From: Chara braunii
Taxonomy: Eukaryota; Streptophyta; Charophyceae; Charales; Characeae
Length of the DNA: 22,998 nt
Assembly: GCA_003427395.1 (NCBI GenBank)
Contig: BFEA01000012.1
Location: forward strand, 3,360,333-3,383,330
Direction: 5' to 3'
Shown here: piece after piece, positions 1 to 8,679 of the stretch
Layout of the letters: every line of letters begins with the position of its first letter
How positions within the stretch are numbered: position 1 is the stretch's first letter
The notes under the pieces: model-generated
The model's input: only the letters and a program-made list of their open reading frames with translations
Told to the model about the DNA's origin: nothing
The model's database searches: none
Position numbers and translations under genes: made by a program

Positions 1-60
1 ATAGGATGAGCAAAATCGAATGAAGCTGGCGTTATAGCGTGGGAATATACACTGCCATAC

Positions 61-113
61 TTTTTTTCGTTTTTTTTTTTTTCATTTTTTTTTCCGTTTT
101 TTTCGTTCGTTTC
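61..113 (-). repeat. A-rich 3' tail of LINE B (T-rich on plus strand)
   Basis: The plus strand is almost pure T, with a few C, G and A interruptions; read on the minus strand this is an A-rich tract. It lies downstream, on the minus strand, of the LINE B stop codon (476-478) and of a strong stem-loop, which is where a LINE ends. I infer it is the 3' tail and that the LINE B/host junction is near base 60. I could not find a matching target-site duplication at the other end. Confidence 0.6.
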
Positions 114-143
114 ACTCCGACGTTTGGGATGCCTGCGCCCGGT

Positions 144-193
144 AGTCCGAGCCTCGGCACGGATCGGTGTACCGGTTGGCCGAGGCTCGGACT
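144..193 (-). other. Perfect 15-bp stem-loop in the LINE B 3' UTR
   Basis: Bases 144-158 are the exact reverse complement of 179-193, with a 20-base loop (159-178). The stem is GC-rich. It sits between the ORF2 stop and the A-rich tail, starting about 30 bases from the tail. LINEs of several clades are known to use 3' stem-loops for recognition by their own reverse transcriptase; that role here is inference from position and from the parallel structure in LINE A. Confidence 0.7.
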
Positions 194-425
194 CGATAGC
201 TAGGCCAGGTACTGGTGGTTTAACTTCCTTGTTTATAATATGGTTTACGCTTCTACTCTGTTCCCTGTCTACTTCTAGTCTAGCCTACAGCTACTCCACA
301 CGCCTACACGGCCTGATACCGGCCTCCCCCGACCGGGTGGAACCACTGTTCCCAGTCACTTATGGCACTCACCACCCACCTCCCCTTTGTGATATCTTGC
401 GGTCTTACGTATGAGCCGAGATGCC

Positions 426-440
426 CTGGTTCGGAACCAG
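426..440. repeat. Short palindrome, 7-bp arms
   Basis: CTGGTTC and GAACCAG flank a single G. It lies in the LINE B 3' UTR about 36 bases past the stop codon. With a one-base spacer it cannot form a normal hairpin loop with every pair closed, so it may be a protein-binding palindrome or chance. Confidence 0.3.
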
Positions 441-520
441 TTATTGATCTACCTATCGATCCTTCTTCCGCTCGCCTATTCAGCCAGCTCAGTTTCTAAA
501 AGCCACTCTGAAACAATCAA

Positions 521-531
521 TCCCCGTTCTC
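521..531. repeat. Target-site duplication of LINE A, left copy
   Basis: TCCCCGTTCTC here is repeated exactly at 1820-1830, directly after the LINE A A-rich tail. The match extends by two A bases on the left (519-520), which cannot be told apart from the tail at the other copy. Removing 532-1830 restores an open LINE B frame across the site, which independently supports the duplication. Confidence 0.85.
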
Positions 532-1257
532 ATTGACCACACCCACCTATAACAGAAAGGTTTGACCATCCCCTGGTGTCTAGCTTGCAAAGAAGGTTTT
601 CCTTCTCGGGAGGTTGATGAGACCATAGAACATTTTTTTTTGCAATGCCCGACTTCACTACTGACGTGGCGTGTGTGGGTTCGGATCTGGAACCAGCTAG
701 GTGCAGATAGTGATTGGCCGTGGGAATGGAGAGCCTTGCTAACCGGTCATTGGACTACTCAAACCTCGACCTTTACGACCAATCTATTCAAGACCGGGAG
801 GGACGCGGTCCTATGGGCTATATGGCGCCGCAGATGCACCCTAGCACTTGAAGGCAGTCATGTGGAAGGTGGCGAAATGATGGAAATGATTAAAGACATA
901 ATGATAATAGAAACAACAATCAGAGCCCGATGGAGGAAAACTGTGCAAACAATGATAGCTCTCACGAAAAGAGCAGACATTGTCCACCAATTACATGAAT
1001 TCTGCATGGACTGGCTGGGGGGGAAATAGGGAGGATGGATAGCGAAGATTCAGTGGGATGGCTGGCACCTGGAAGGTAACGATCGGTTTGATACATTGCA
1101 GAAAAAATATCGATTGACCTTCCACGATTGGACTGCAATCCCTGATAATATCCCACTCCCCCCTGCCTCTGAATTCCCTGACCTTTTTCCCTTACCCAAT
1201 AATGTCTTGATGGAATTGAGCTGGTATGGTCGTGACACAGGGCAACCCTTCCAATAG
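532..1257 (+). pseudogene. LINE A ORF2 C-terminal fragment with reverse-transcriptase-associated zinc knuckle
   Basis: One continuous frame runs from the insertion point to TAG at 1255-1257, broken only by TAA (550-552) and TAG (1027-1029). The zinc knuckle of the zf-RVT type is C-x2-C (577 and 586) with H-x4-C (631 and 646), in the context DETIEHFFLQCP. It is followed by VLWAIWRRRCTLALEG, the usual tryptophan/arginine segment seen after this knuckle in plant-type LINE ORF2 proteins. After the internal TAG the frame continues with coherent, proline-rich coding-like sequence for 75 codons, so the TAG is probably a mutation in an older, longer C-terminus. The first stop falls where LINE C has a glutamate (HL-stop-QKGLT against DLEQKGLL). 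The fragment lacks a catalytic domain and cannot be functional. Confidence 0.8.
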
Positions 1258-1794
1258 TGTTTTTCGTGAACCTGCTATGATCGATAAGGGTATAGGGAAT
1301 ATTGATAATCTGACCCAGTCGCCCCCTGAGAGCAGAACTAGCCTCCTCATCCCCTTGTACATCATACGGGTCCACCGAAAACACGACTGGGACTCGGTGC
1401 CCTTGCTTGTAAAGGAGAACGAATCAGGGATGAACGACGGTGGCAGACATTTGTTGACTCCTGCACAAGAAGTCTACGATCTCAAAATTGGAAATCAAAA
1501 GGAGGGAGGGGCTAGTTTTTTAGCAGTAGACATCTGACGCCTGCCGCTAGGGCGAAGAGGTTTCCTCCCCTCAACAACCTGCACAGTCAATCCTCTGGTA
1601 TCCAGAGCAATCAATGCTGGCAAGTTCAAGACCACTTAACTTCTCTGGATTATATTCATTCTGCAATCTGTAAAGGGACGCTGGACCCGTTTTCCAGCAG
1701 GTGATGCTCCCCACCAATAGACAGGAACTTCCCTCTGGGTGCTAGTGGTGTCTGGCTCGCCCAACACCACTAGCACTACAGGGGTGTGTGTGTT
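1258..1794 (+). other. LINE A 3' untranslated region
   Basis: 537 bases between the ORF2 stop and the A-rich tail. No convincing coding frame was found; the reading frame at 1226-1537 is not in frame with ORF2 and resembles no family I know. Its notable content is the stem-loop at 1739-1776 and a short GT run just before the tail. Confidence 0.55.
1739..1776 (+). other. Perfect 13-bp stem-loop just before the LINE A A-tail
   Basis: GTGCTAGTGGTGT (1739-1751) pairs exactly with ACACCACTAGCAC (1764-1776) around a 12-base loop. A G-T wobble could extend it by one pair. The tail starts 18 bases downstream. LINE B has a similar structure in the same relative place but with a different stem sequence, which suggests the structure is what matters. 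Recognition by the reverse transcriptase is inferred from known stringent-type LINEs. Confidence 0.75.
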
Positions 1795-1819
1795 AAAAAA
1801 AAAATAATAAAAAAAAAAA
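1795..1819 (+). repeat. A-rich 3' tail of LINE A
   Basis: An A tract interrupted by TAAT, followed immediately by the right copy of the target-site duplication. It marks the 3' end of the LINE A insertion. Confidence 0.85.
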
Positions 1820-1830
1820 TCCCCGTTCTC
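1820..1830. repeat. Target-site duplication of LINE A, right copy
   Basis: Exact copy of 521-531. To its right, the LINE B antisense coding sequence resumes. Confidence 0.85.
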
Positions 1831-3014
1831 TGTGTATTGTGGCCATCTGACTCCCTCGGACCCAGGTGTGAAGGAACCACACGAAGTGTTTTCCTTTCCT
1901 CCTCCCAGACTTCACTTTCCTCCTCCAATCTACCCTAATGGCCTGTTTCAGTCCAGACTTGATTTTGTGCTTGATTTCCTGATCTGACAGTGGGCGGTTT
2001 GGAATCGGGCTCTGTTCCTGTTTAACCAGATAACTTCACAGAGCAGACCCCTCACCACATGTGCTATGTATCCTCACCCTCTCTTGCTTTTCAGCTTTTT
2101 TGGCAGGAAACCCAGAAGAGTCCACTTCTCATCCCACTCGATACCCTTCCCTCCCATTGCTTTCCAATGGAACTCCCACCACTTACATATATGTTTGGAT
2201 GCCGGGCATTCCCACCAGAGATGTATGGTGGATTCAAATGGCCAACGACATCTGGGACACTGCATGTTTACTTCCATGCCTCTGCTTACCAACCACACTG
2301 AGGACGGGGTCACAAACAGCGAAAACATCCAAAGGATGCTAACTTGTTTCCCGTTGGGGAGAGCCTTGAGTGTCTTCCATAATTGCTAAAATTTTGTCGG
2401 CATGTCCTTCTGGTTTTCTCCAAGCACAACTTGCCATCTTTGTGAGGCGATCTCTGCCGGAGTCTTTCTCCCTGTACGGGACTGCTTGTATGCTTTCTTC
2501 ACTGTAAGATCCCCCAGGTATATCACTGCGTCTGGGTTTGATCCGGGCCTCCAACTCCATGCCCTTGGATCGATGCTCAGCTGACTGAGAGGCACCCTTC
2601 CTATCCAAGTTAGATTGTTTGCCTTTCCTCCTTTCCATTCCATTTCTGCTACTCTTATATGTGGTGGGCTTGTCCACTGCATGATGATCTCCTCGTTTAA
2701 CAATGCCAGTTTGTTCGAATGGTGTTCGCATGCCCATCGCTCGATCCGTCTAAACCCGTTGGGCAGCTCCTCCAGGACTTTCCACACCACGTTCTGCTCT
2801 TGTTCACTCTCTGCTACGTACCATGTGCCAAGCGGATCGATCCTTCAGGACCCAATAGTATTTTCCACTCCTCACGTATGGCAGCAATGAGGTCCCTCCA
2901 GTATTCCTCCACCCTTCTTAGTCCCGCAAGCTTCTCCCTGATTTCTGTAATCGGTCTCCATCCTCCCAGCATTATGGACCACATGTGATGCTCTAGTTCC
3001 CGGACCTGCGCCAT

Positions 3015-4255
3015 CTTTCGTTCCCCCCCCCTTTTCTCCTTCTTTTTGTCGAATTTTGGATGACCATCCGACGAGGCCTCTTTTTTTTGTATTTTCATGG
3101 ATGTAATATGTGAGACCCTCGGATCAATTTTTAAAAATTTGTCTTTTGCGAATTTGAGAATTACTTGGGAATTACGTGCACCTTAGCGAGCGCGCTAGGA
3201 ATTTGGGACGGCAGTTAGGAATTTCGAAATAAGCGGGATCTGACGTGTCCTTTCTTGTGCTTGAATGTTCCCAACCTCATCTTGGAAAGCTCTGGGAACT
3301 TTCATAGGAATCTGAATAGGCATAGGACTTTTCTCCCATGCTTGCTCTACCGCGCGGCTATGGTACTTTTCAATTTGAACTAGCTGCAACTGTTTTGGTG
3401 CCCTTTTTGCCTCCTCGATGGCACCATGCGTGCGAGCCTCCCCTCCCCGCTTCCCACATTGCCTTCGACACTCTCCTCTTTGCGCTCACACTCCTTCTCT
3501 CCCTATAACCGTTTTCCATCTCTCTCTCAACCTTGCGCGCCTTTTCTCTTCTTCTTGATCGTCTGAATCTTGGTTCCATTTCACGCTACTCTTCGCACTC
3601 TTCTCTGATCCCCGCGCTGAAATACCCTGTCGACCCCCTTTCATTTCCCTTAGTCAAGGAGACGCGCCGTGTAAGAAGGAAATTCTTGATACACGAGGAT
3701 TCTGATTGGCTGCAGCTGGGGCCCAAGGGATCGACATGGCTTTCGCCAGGCAATCCCTGAGCCCTCCCCTACTCCTCCCTGTCTCAGTCCTAACCCCTCC
3801 TAGCATCCATCTTCTTTTCCACAACTATAAATTCCGCAAGCGCTCCCGAAAATCTCTCTCTCGACCCATCAGCCTGCTTCAGGGAAGTCGTGGCTAGGTG
3901 GTATGATGAAAAGTGCGAGTAAAAAAACCCCGACGAGCTGGCTGTAGTCTGGACGCTCGATATGTTGGATCCCCCGATGGACTGTGGGATCTGAGTAGGG
4001 TTGTGCCGAGGCTAAGTCGGTGGGGTGACTATCGCTATGGTGGAATTGGCACGTGATGGCTGGGATCATTAGTGCAAGCGAGATGATCGAGATTCGAGTC
4101 GGAAGTGAGTGAGTGCATGGCATGGGGCAATGGTGGAATCTTTTGGAGGAAGCGCTTCCTTTTCTTTTGTCCCTAAATTTGTATCTTCAAGTGTGAATTC
4201 CAATCACTTGGCTTTTAAGCCGGAATTTCCTTGGACAAGGTTGCCTGACATTTTG
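3015..4255. other. Unassigned stretch, no gene recognised
   Basis: Open frames here are short (under 90 codons), overlap on both strands and show no family motif. There are pyrimidine-rich runs near 3029-3090 and 3430-3560. The left end may still contain the 5' part of LINE B, whose start I cannot fix. Confidence 0.5.
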
Positions 4256-4282
4256 TGATTGCTTCCCACTCCGTTTGTGTCC

Positions 4283-4341
<59 letters not shown>

Positions 4342-4373
4342 ATTTTATGATTGCTTCCCACTCCGTTTGTGTC

Positions 4374-4404
<31 letters not shown>

Positions 4405-4440
4405 CTGTCTCTTATACACATCTAGATGTGTATAAGAGAC

Positions 4441-4474
<34 letters not shown>
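4256..4474. repeat. CT microsatellites with a duplicated 29-base spacer
   Basis: A 29-base sequence ending in GTTTGTGTCCAT occurs at 4256-4284 and again at 4348-4376. Each copy is followed by a long CT dinucleotide run (4285-4340 and 4377-4404), and a third CT run follows the adapter sequence (4443-4474). The duplication may be real expansion or an assembly effect, because untrimmed adapter lies inside the same tract. Confidence 0.85.
4405..4442. other. Nextera mate-pair junction adapter (assembly artefact)
   Basis: Bases 4405-4423 read CTGTCTCTTATACACATCT, the 19-bp Tn5 mosaic end used in Nextera libraries, and 4424-4442 are its exact reverse complement. Together they form the 38-bp junction adapter of Nextera mate-pair libraries. 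Translations across it give the well-known spurious peptides SYTHLDVYKRQ and MCIRDR. A native Tn5 end is very unlikely: no transposon sequence flanks it, and the back-to-back arrangement is exactly that of the adapter. The join between 4404 and 4443 should not be trusted. Confidence 0.97.
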
Positions 4475-4477
<3 letters not shown>

Positions 4478-5750
4478 TTCTCTCCCTCTTTCGGTCACGT
4501 CATATCGTAATGGATGAATTATGGTAACCTTGCTTCTCCCACTTGGTATGTGCATGCGGCGAGGCGTGTCAGAAAGTTGTATAGCGTGATTGTATGGTTG
4601 ATCGACTGAATGATCTGATTGCTTGGAGTGATGTATGATTAAGATTTGTTTCGAGCTTATCTTCGTTGCCATGTGGACTGACGGCCCCAACCAGACCGGG
4701 CGCCAACTTCCCGTGCCCCTGCCGCGCCCCTTCCCGTACAACGGGGAAAAGATACGTGTGTGCGAGTGCGACGTACGAGAAGTCGTCGCCAAGATCAGAG
4801 AGCATTATTTATTTCCTCCCGAAACTCGGTGTTCTGGATTTGTCGGGGCGGGTTTTGTTATCATCGATACGCACTTCCCGCCCTATTCGTTGTTACTGCC
4901 CTTTAACGAACTAATCATCGTACTGTGGACGACATTGGAACCTCGTTGGCCTAATACTCTGTGCAGCGATTGCCGCCGCTTCGAGCATTACCAAGCCAAG
5001 GGATTCCACTATCGCACACGTGGCGAGGACGAACATAAGGAAAGAGTCACTCGATTGAGGTCATCCACGCCGGATTCGAAATTGTGTGTCGAACGTTGAC
5101 GGGACCTCATCTGCAAACGGGATACGACGTGTGTACCTGGACCTTTTCACTCGAAACGTAGAGCGACGACTCGTTGGGAAGTTCAACAATACTCTTTGGA
5201 TTGAATTTCCCATAAATACGAGTCCCACGCGCGCCTTTTTCTCCCGTCCAACCCACGCGGTGACGGACCTTCGTCTTGCTTCAGTCGGACCAACGTGGGG
5301 GATTTCAATTTTTTCTGTGTCCCCACTGTCGAGCGCATCGGTCCGGCACCGCACAAAATTGGGCGGGATCCTCCCGGCCGCGTCATGCAAGTGTTGATTT
5401 GTTCCTCGTCGCGAATACACATGAAGCTTTCGCAAGCCGCTCTGGCCGAGCGCACCAGCCATACCTCTCGCGAGCCCCTACGATAGGATAGGGCCTACGC
5501 GAGACACGACTTACCTCTACCTTACAGGAGCTATCACCTCCCTTCGGTGGGCGTATCCCTGCCAAATTACCGGTCCACAGTACAAAAGTTAATCAATTGC
5601 AATCGTAGAGGTGGACCAGCCGAGGGCGTTTCTCTTACGTTGTAGCATAGGGGGTACGCGCGGTTTTACGCCTTTATCGGACCCGCACGCGAACCGACGT
5701 CTTGGGGGGCTGAGGTCCGAAGCGCGACTCGTCGTCGGTCGACTAGGACG
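4475..5750. other. GC-richer unassigned stretch with weak coding-like frames
   Basis: Frames on the plus strand at 4635-5099 (154 codons) and 5086-5397 and on the minus strand at 5061-5462 overlap each other, so at most one can be real. A short piece in another plus frame, near 5330-5470 (VERIGPAPHKIGRDPPGR...), faintly recalls the nucleic-acid-binding end of L1 ORF1 proteins, but the resemblance is too weak to call. No membrane segments, zinc fingers or catalytic motifs stand out. It could be decayed transposon sequence or noncoding host DNA. Confidence 0.35.
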
Positions 5751-5850
5751 CATCCCACACACCACACGTACACCACTCTGAAAACATAAAAATTAGAACA
5801 CACACATACACGCAAAAACGACACAAACAAAACAACACACACAATCCTAG
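5751..5850. repeat. AC-rich low-complexity tract
   Basis: About 100 bases dominated by A and C on the plus strand (CACACACC, ACACACATACACG, ACAACACACAC). It has no repeat unit and no coding potential. Confidence 0.7.
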
Positions 5851-6046
5851 TCCCTTAGTAGCCATCCCATAAATTTATGAAGCGAAAATCGGTTAGGCGA
5901 TGCGCGCGAAACTTTTTATAAAACCGCGCGGACGCAGGGCCTTCCCATATCGACTAGCGATGCATGAATGCGCATGCAGCCGCAATGGTGACGTACTATG
6001 TAGTGCCCAAAATCAAGAGGTCCCTCGTGGATCCGAGTACCGCCTA

Positions 6047-6062
6047 TGACACTCAAGTGTCA
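6047..6062. repeat. Palindrome, 7-bp arms
   Basis: TGACACT and AGTGTCA are separated by two bases. It lies ten bases before the larger hairpin at 6072-6099 and belongs to a local cluster of inverted repeats. Confidence 0.6.
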
Positions 6063-6071
6063 GACTCGAAG

Positions 6072-6099
6072 TATCGTGAAGGCTTACCCCTTCACGATA
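6072..6099. repeat. Perfect 11-bp hairpin
   Basis: TATCGTGAAGG (6072-6082) pairs exactly with CCTTCACGATA (6089-6099) around the 6-base loop CTTACC. Neighbouring smaller inverted repeats (6047-6062; GTGG/CCAC near 6125; TGCCT/AGGCA spanning roughly 6145-6172) suggest a folded RNA or a small palindromic element. It is not followed by a T tract, and the context is eukaryotic, so a bacterial-type terminator is not supported. Confidence 0.65.
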
Positions 6100-6310
6100 T
6101 TGCACGACTGAAGGAACAATCGTGTGGCCTCCACGACACCTCCTGCCTTTAGGCTGAGTGTCGCGGTAGGCAAGGCAAATAGGTTCCGCGCGGGGGTTGA
6201 TCCCTTCCACGCAGAGTCTGCGACCTTGGATGTTCTAGAGAAGGACGTTAAATCTAGGCTAATGACCAATATCCGACTAAGAAATCTTTAAGAAGCATAC
6301 AACAAATAGA

Positions 6311-7029
6311 AGAGTTTTCTTTCCTTTTCCAATCTCACTCCCAATTAGACCCTTAAGCGTAGGGTCCCTCGGCCACGTCGACACCCAACATACGTATATA
6401 CATATATATATGCAAAGAGAGAATAAATATGTGACGATCACTTCTCACAATCACAGTGGGACTCCTCACAGCCATATATATATATGTGATTGCAGACAGT
6501 CAAATCCAAAATCCGACCTACAGAACATCCCTAGAATCACATCAAAGAATCAACCAGAAGTCCATGCACTACACAAAGTCAACTTCAACCAATCTCTACA
6601 CTCATACCCTTCGCTTTAGCCATGCAAACCCCAACCTTTGTCCAACCTTCCATAATTAAATACTCAGTACCTTCGTTAAATGACCATTCAATAAAAGTCC
6701 GGGTGAAAACCTTAATAAAACAATAAAAATCACGAGGGCTAAAGTCTTCTTAGGTTGAGTATTTGAGGATGAACTGGAGTTGAGTCGTAAATCGACGAAT
6801 TGGCAACCGACCTGTTATCAGTGATAACAAAAGGTGATCCTTGTAGGATTAAGCTGCATATAGTCCTGATTTCGAATCAAACGTTCAAGATAACATGTAA
6901 CACAAGACACGTCAATCCTCAAGCTAAATCTATGAGTCCAAATCGAGAGTAATCTTCATATCACGATTTCACCAAGAATCATTCTACTTAACTAAGCCTC
7001 CCCTAAGTTAGTGCCCAAAGAAAAGGTAG
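6311..7029. other. AT-rich gene-free stretch
   Basis: No long frame on either strand. It contains short TA-rich microsatellites (near 6391-6411 and 6474-6486). I see no gene or RNA motif. Confidence 0.5.
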
Positions 7030-7665
7030 ACCTTTGGCAAAATCTCCTCCGTAGAGGGTGGATTGCCATAACTGTCACCTGTCAAAATATAATCTAACTC
7101 CTCTAAACTAAGAAGATTTCGGCAGCGCTTTCTGTAGGAAAAGTGCCTTCTCAGAATTTATACTAGCTCAGATATGAAAGCAGAAAAAATCTCTGACTCT
7201 GGAAAATCAAATCTTGCTGAACTCCCCGAATTAGTAAAAAATTGGGCAGCACTCCCTTTAGAAAGGTAGACTTCCCAGACTTATACTAAGTCAGATAGAA
7301 ACTCAGAAGCCTGACTTGAGTTTGACTTATAACAAAGTTCAATTGACCCCTTAGATTTGTAAAAATTTCGGCAACGCTTCCCGTAGAGAAAGTGTTATTC
7401 CAAGATTTATACAAAGCTAAGTTTAAAGTCTAAAGTGACTTTGACTTCTCAAGGTTCAATTTTGTTTAACTCCCCGAATTAGCGAAAATTCGGGCAACAC
7501 TCCATTTAGGAAAGAAGGCTTTCCAAATTTTTACTAAGTCATATATAAAGGTCAGACAAACTGAACTTTGAAAAAACAAAATCTGACTAACTCTTTGGTT
7601 TTATAGAAATTTGGGCACCACTTCCCGTAGAGAAAGTGGCTTGCCAAGATTTATACAAGACCAAG
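7030..7665. repeat. Degenerate tandem repeat, about 123-bp period, five to six units
   Basis: A recurring core reads roughly TTxGGGCAxCACTTCCCGTAG, then AGAAAGTGxCTTxCCAAGA and TTTATAC. Its GGCA anchor falls at 7121, 7245, 7370, 7493 and 7614, giving spacings of 124, 125, 123 and 121 bases. A shortened, weaker copy starts at 7036. Between cores lies a variable part with AACTCCCCGAATTAG in two units. The units are diverged, so the array is old. No reading frame is conserved across units, which argues for satellite-like DNA rather than a repeat protein. Confidence 0.8.
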
Positions 7666-7680
7666 TATAACAAATGATCC

Positions 7681-7780
7681 CAGAAAATGCAGGAATTGAC
7701 CTAAGTAAAAGAAACTTAGCTCAGAAAATGCAGAAATTGACCTAAGTAAAATAAACTTAGCTCAGAAAATGCAGGAATTG
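7681..7780. repeat. 41-bp tandem repeat, about 2.4 copies
   Basis: Units beginning CAGAAAATGCAG start at 7681, 7722 and 7763, exactly 41 bases apart, and share GAATTGACCTAAGTAAAA. Copies are nearly identical, so this array is younger than the 123-bp array to its left. Confidence 0.85.
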
Positions 7781-7995
7781 AAACTAACTCCTATGACTCT
7801 AGCACGTGGCGAACAGCTAAAGCGACTACCTATCAAACTGAAACTCGGACTAAGTAGTAGTCTCACTCAGCCATATGCAGACCAAACCACACAGGGAAAT
7901 ACTATCACCAACCCAAACTTAACCTTATCAAACAATAGTTCATATTCTTTCAATGATTTATCCCTTTATACCCAACTTCCATAAGGCATTTAGCT

Positions 7996-8676
7996 AGACC
8001 ACCCAATCTTATGGGAACCTTTCAAGCTCAGCCATAGAATATACACAAACACAGAGCACAACAACTTTTCTCTTCTTTGGGCATATGACTAGACCACCCT
8101 AGTCTCCCTGAACTATTTAAGTATCAAAGTTAATTACTTGTACTTAGTCTTCTAAGGCAACATATGACTGAACCAGTCATCTTAAATCAAGATTCAACCT
8201 GTCATTTCTTACCACAATTTTTATTCTTACTTCATACTCTTTCCAGTTGGTGATAAGCTATAGTCTGACCATCCAATCTTATGGAAAAATGTTTGACTAG
8301 CCTGTTCATAGGTAAGTAAAATAAGATATAAACAATTTTTAACCATTTTGGTTCCAGCATATGCGCGGTTCCAGACCAGACCACCCAATCTTATGGAAAC
8401 CTGTCCAGTCCTTTGCCTGAATTTCCCCCCCTTAATCCAATCTTAAGGAACGTGCCTAACTCTTCTTCAGAATTAATAGAACACAAGAAAAACCCAAAGA
8501 AGCAAGGCAACCAAGCCATCCAATCTTATGGAAAAATGTTTGGTCTCTGAAAGTCAAACACATGCAACCCTCACAAGTCAAAGCAATCAGACCACCCAAT
8601 CTTATGAGAACCTGTATGGTCCTTCAGACAATAAAAAATAAACATAGCACTGGACCCTCCAATCTTATGGAGACTC
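7996..8676. repeat. Scattered 25-bp motif array (AGACCACCCAATCTTATGG)
   Basis: A motif close to AGACCACCCAATCTTATGG followed by AAACCTGT recurs at 7996, 8264, 8378, 8434 (shorter), 8512, 8589 and 8651, with weaker relatives at 8091 and 8165. Spacing is irregular, mostly 60-120 bases in the right half, and the intervening sequence is not conserved. All copies are on the same strand. This is not a CRISPR array: spacers are irregular, repeats are imperfect and the context is eukaryotic. It may be a diverged satellite in which only the core is still recognisable, or a set of protein-binding sites. Confidence 0.75.
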
Positions 8677-8679
8677 TCC

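Larger units (their letters stand above)
532..1819 (+). mobile_element. LINE A: 5'-truncated LINE inserted into LINE B
   Basis: A complete short insertion of about 1.29 kb: C-terminal ORF2 fragment (532-1257), 3' UTR with a 13-bp stem-loop (1739-1776), A-rich tail (1795-1819) and an 11-base target-site duplication (521-531 and 1820-1830). The orientation is opposite to LINE B. The strong 5' truncation, A-tail and flanking duplication are the hallmarks of target-primed reverse transcription. The nesting makes LINE A the younger of the two. Confidence 0.88.
61..3014 (-). mobile_element. LINE B: 5'-truncated L1-like retrotransposon, split by LINE A
   Basis: On the minus strand this runs from about 3014 (first sequence resembling LINE ORF2 downstream of the reverse transcriptase) through the zinc-knuckle region and ORF2 stop (476-478) to a 3' UTR and A-rich tail. 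Endonuclease and reverse transcriptase are missing, so the copy is 5'-truncated, as is common after target-primed reverse transcription. LINE A (532-1819) is inserted in the last part of the ORF in the opposite orientation. The 5' boundary is uncertain: coding-like sequence continues a little beyond 3014 as a lysine-rich stretch that may be chance. Confidence 0.75.
476..3014 (-). pseudogene. LINE B ORF2 C-terminal part (zinc-knuckle region), frameshifted and interrupted
   Basis: This is the post-reverse-transcriptase part of an L1-like ORF2, read on the minus strand in several frames. Piece one (3014-2814) ends in a stop and continues one frame over as GTWYVAESEQEQN, giving 134 residues to 2386 with the segment DLTVKKAYK...SQRWQ. 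This aligns with DYTVKGGYK...SQRWE in LINE C. After two more frame changes, 2328-2074 holds the zinc knuckle CPRC...H-x4-C (2259 to 2206), preceded by WLVSRGMEV, the counterpart of WIVSRTDLE in LINE C. Past a TGA, HVVRGLLCEVIWLNRNRARF follows, then after another frameshift EIKHKIKSGLKQAIRVDWRR, which resembles the same part of LINE A. The frame then crosses the LINE A insertion: GLIVSEWLLETELAE and TAG (478-476) are encoded at 531-476. No active product is expected. Confidence 0.75.

Noticed and set aside
4405-4442. Natural Tn5 or IS50 end
   Set aside because: The palindrome is two artificial mosaic ends back to back, identical to the library adapter, with no transposon sequence on either side.
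4215-4517. Repetitive Leu-Ser and Arg-Glu open frames around the CT tract
   Set aside because: They are translations of a CT dinucleotide repeat and of sequencing adapter, not genes.
4635-5099. 154-codon plus-strand frame, possible gene
   Set aside because: It has cysteine pairs but no spacing matching a known zinc finger, and no homologue I recognise. Kept only as unassigned sequence.
7996-8676. CRISPR-like array
   Set aside because: Repeats are imperfect, spacer lengths are irregular, no cas genes are present and the context is eukaryotic retroelements.
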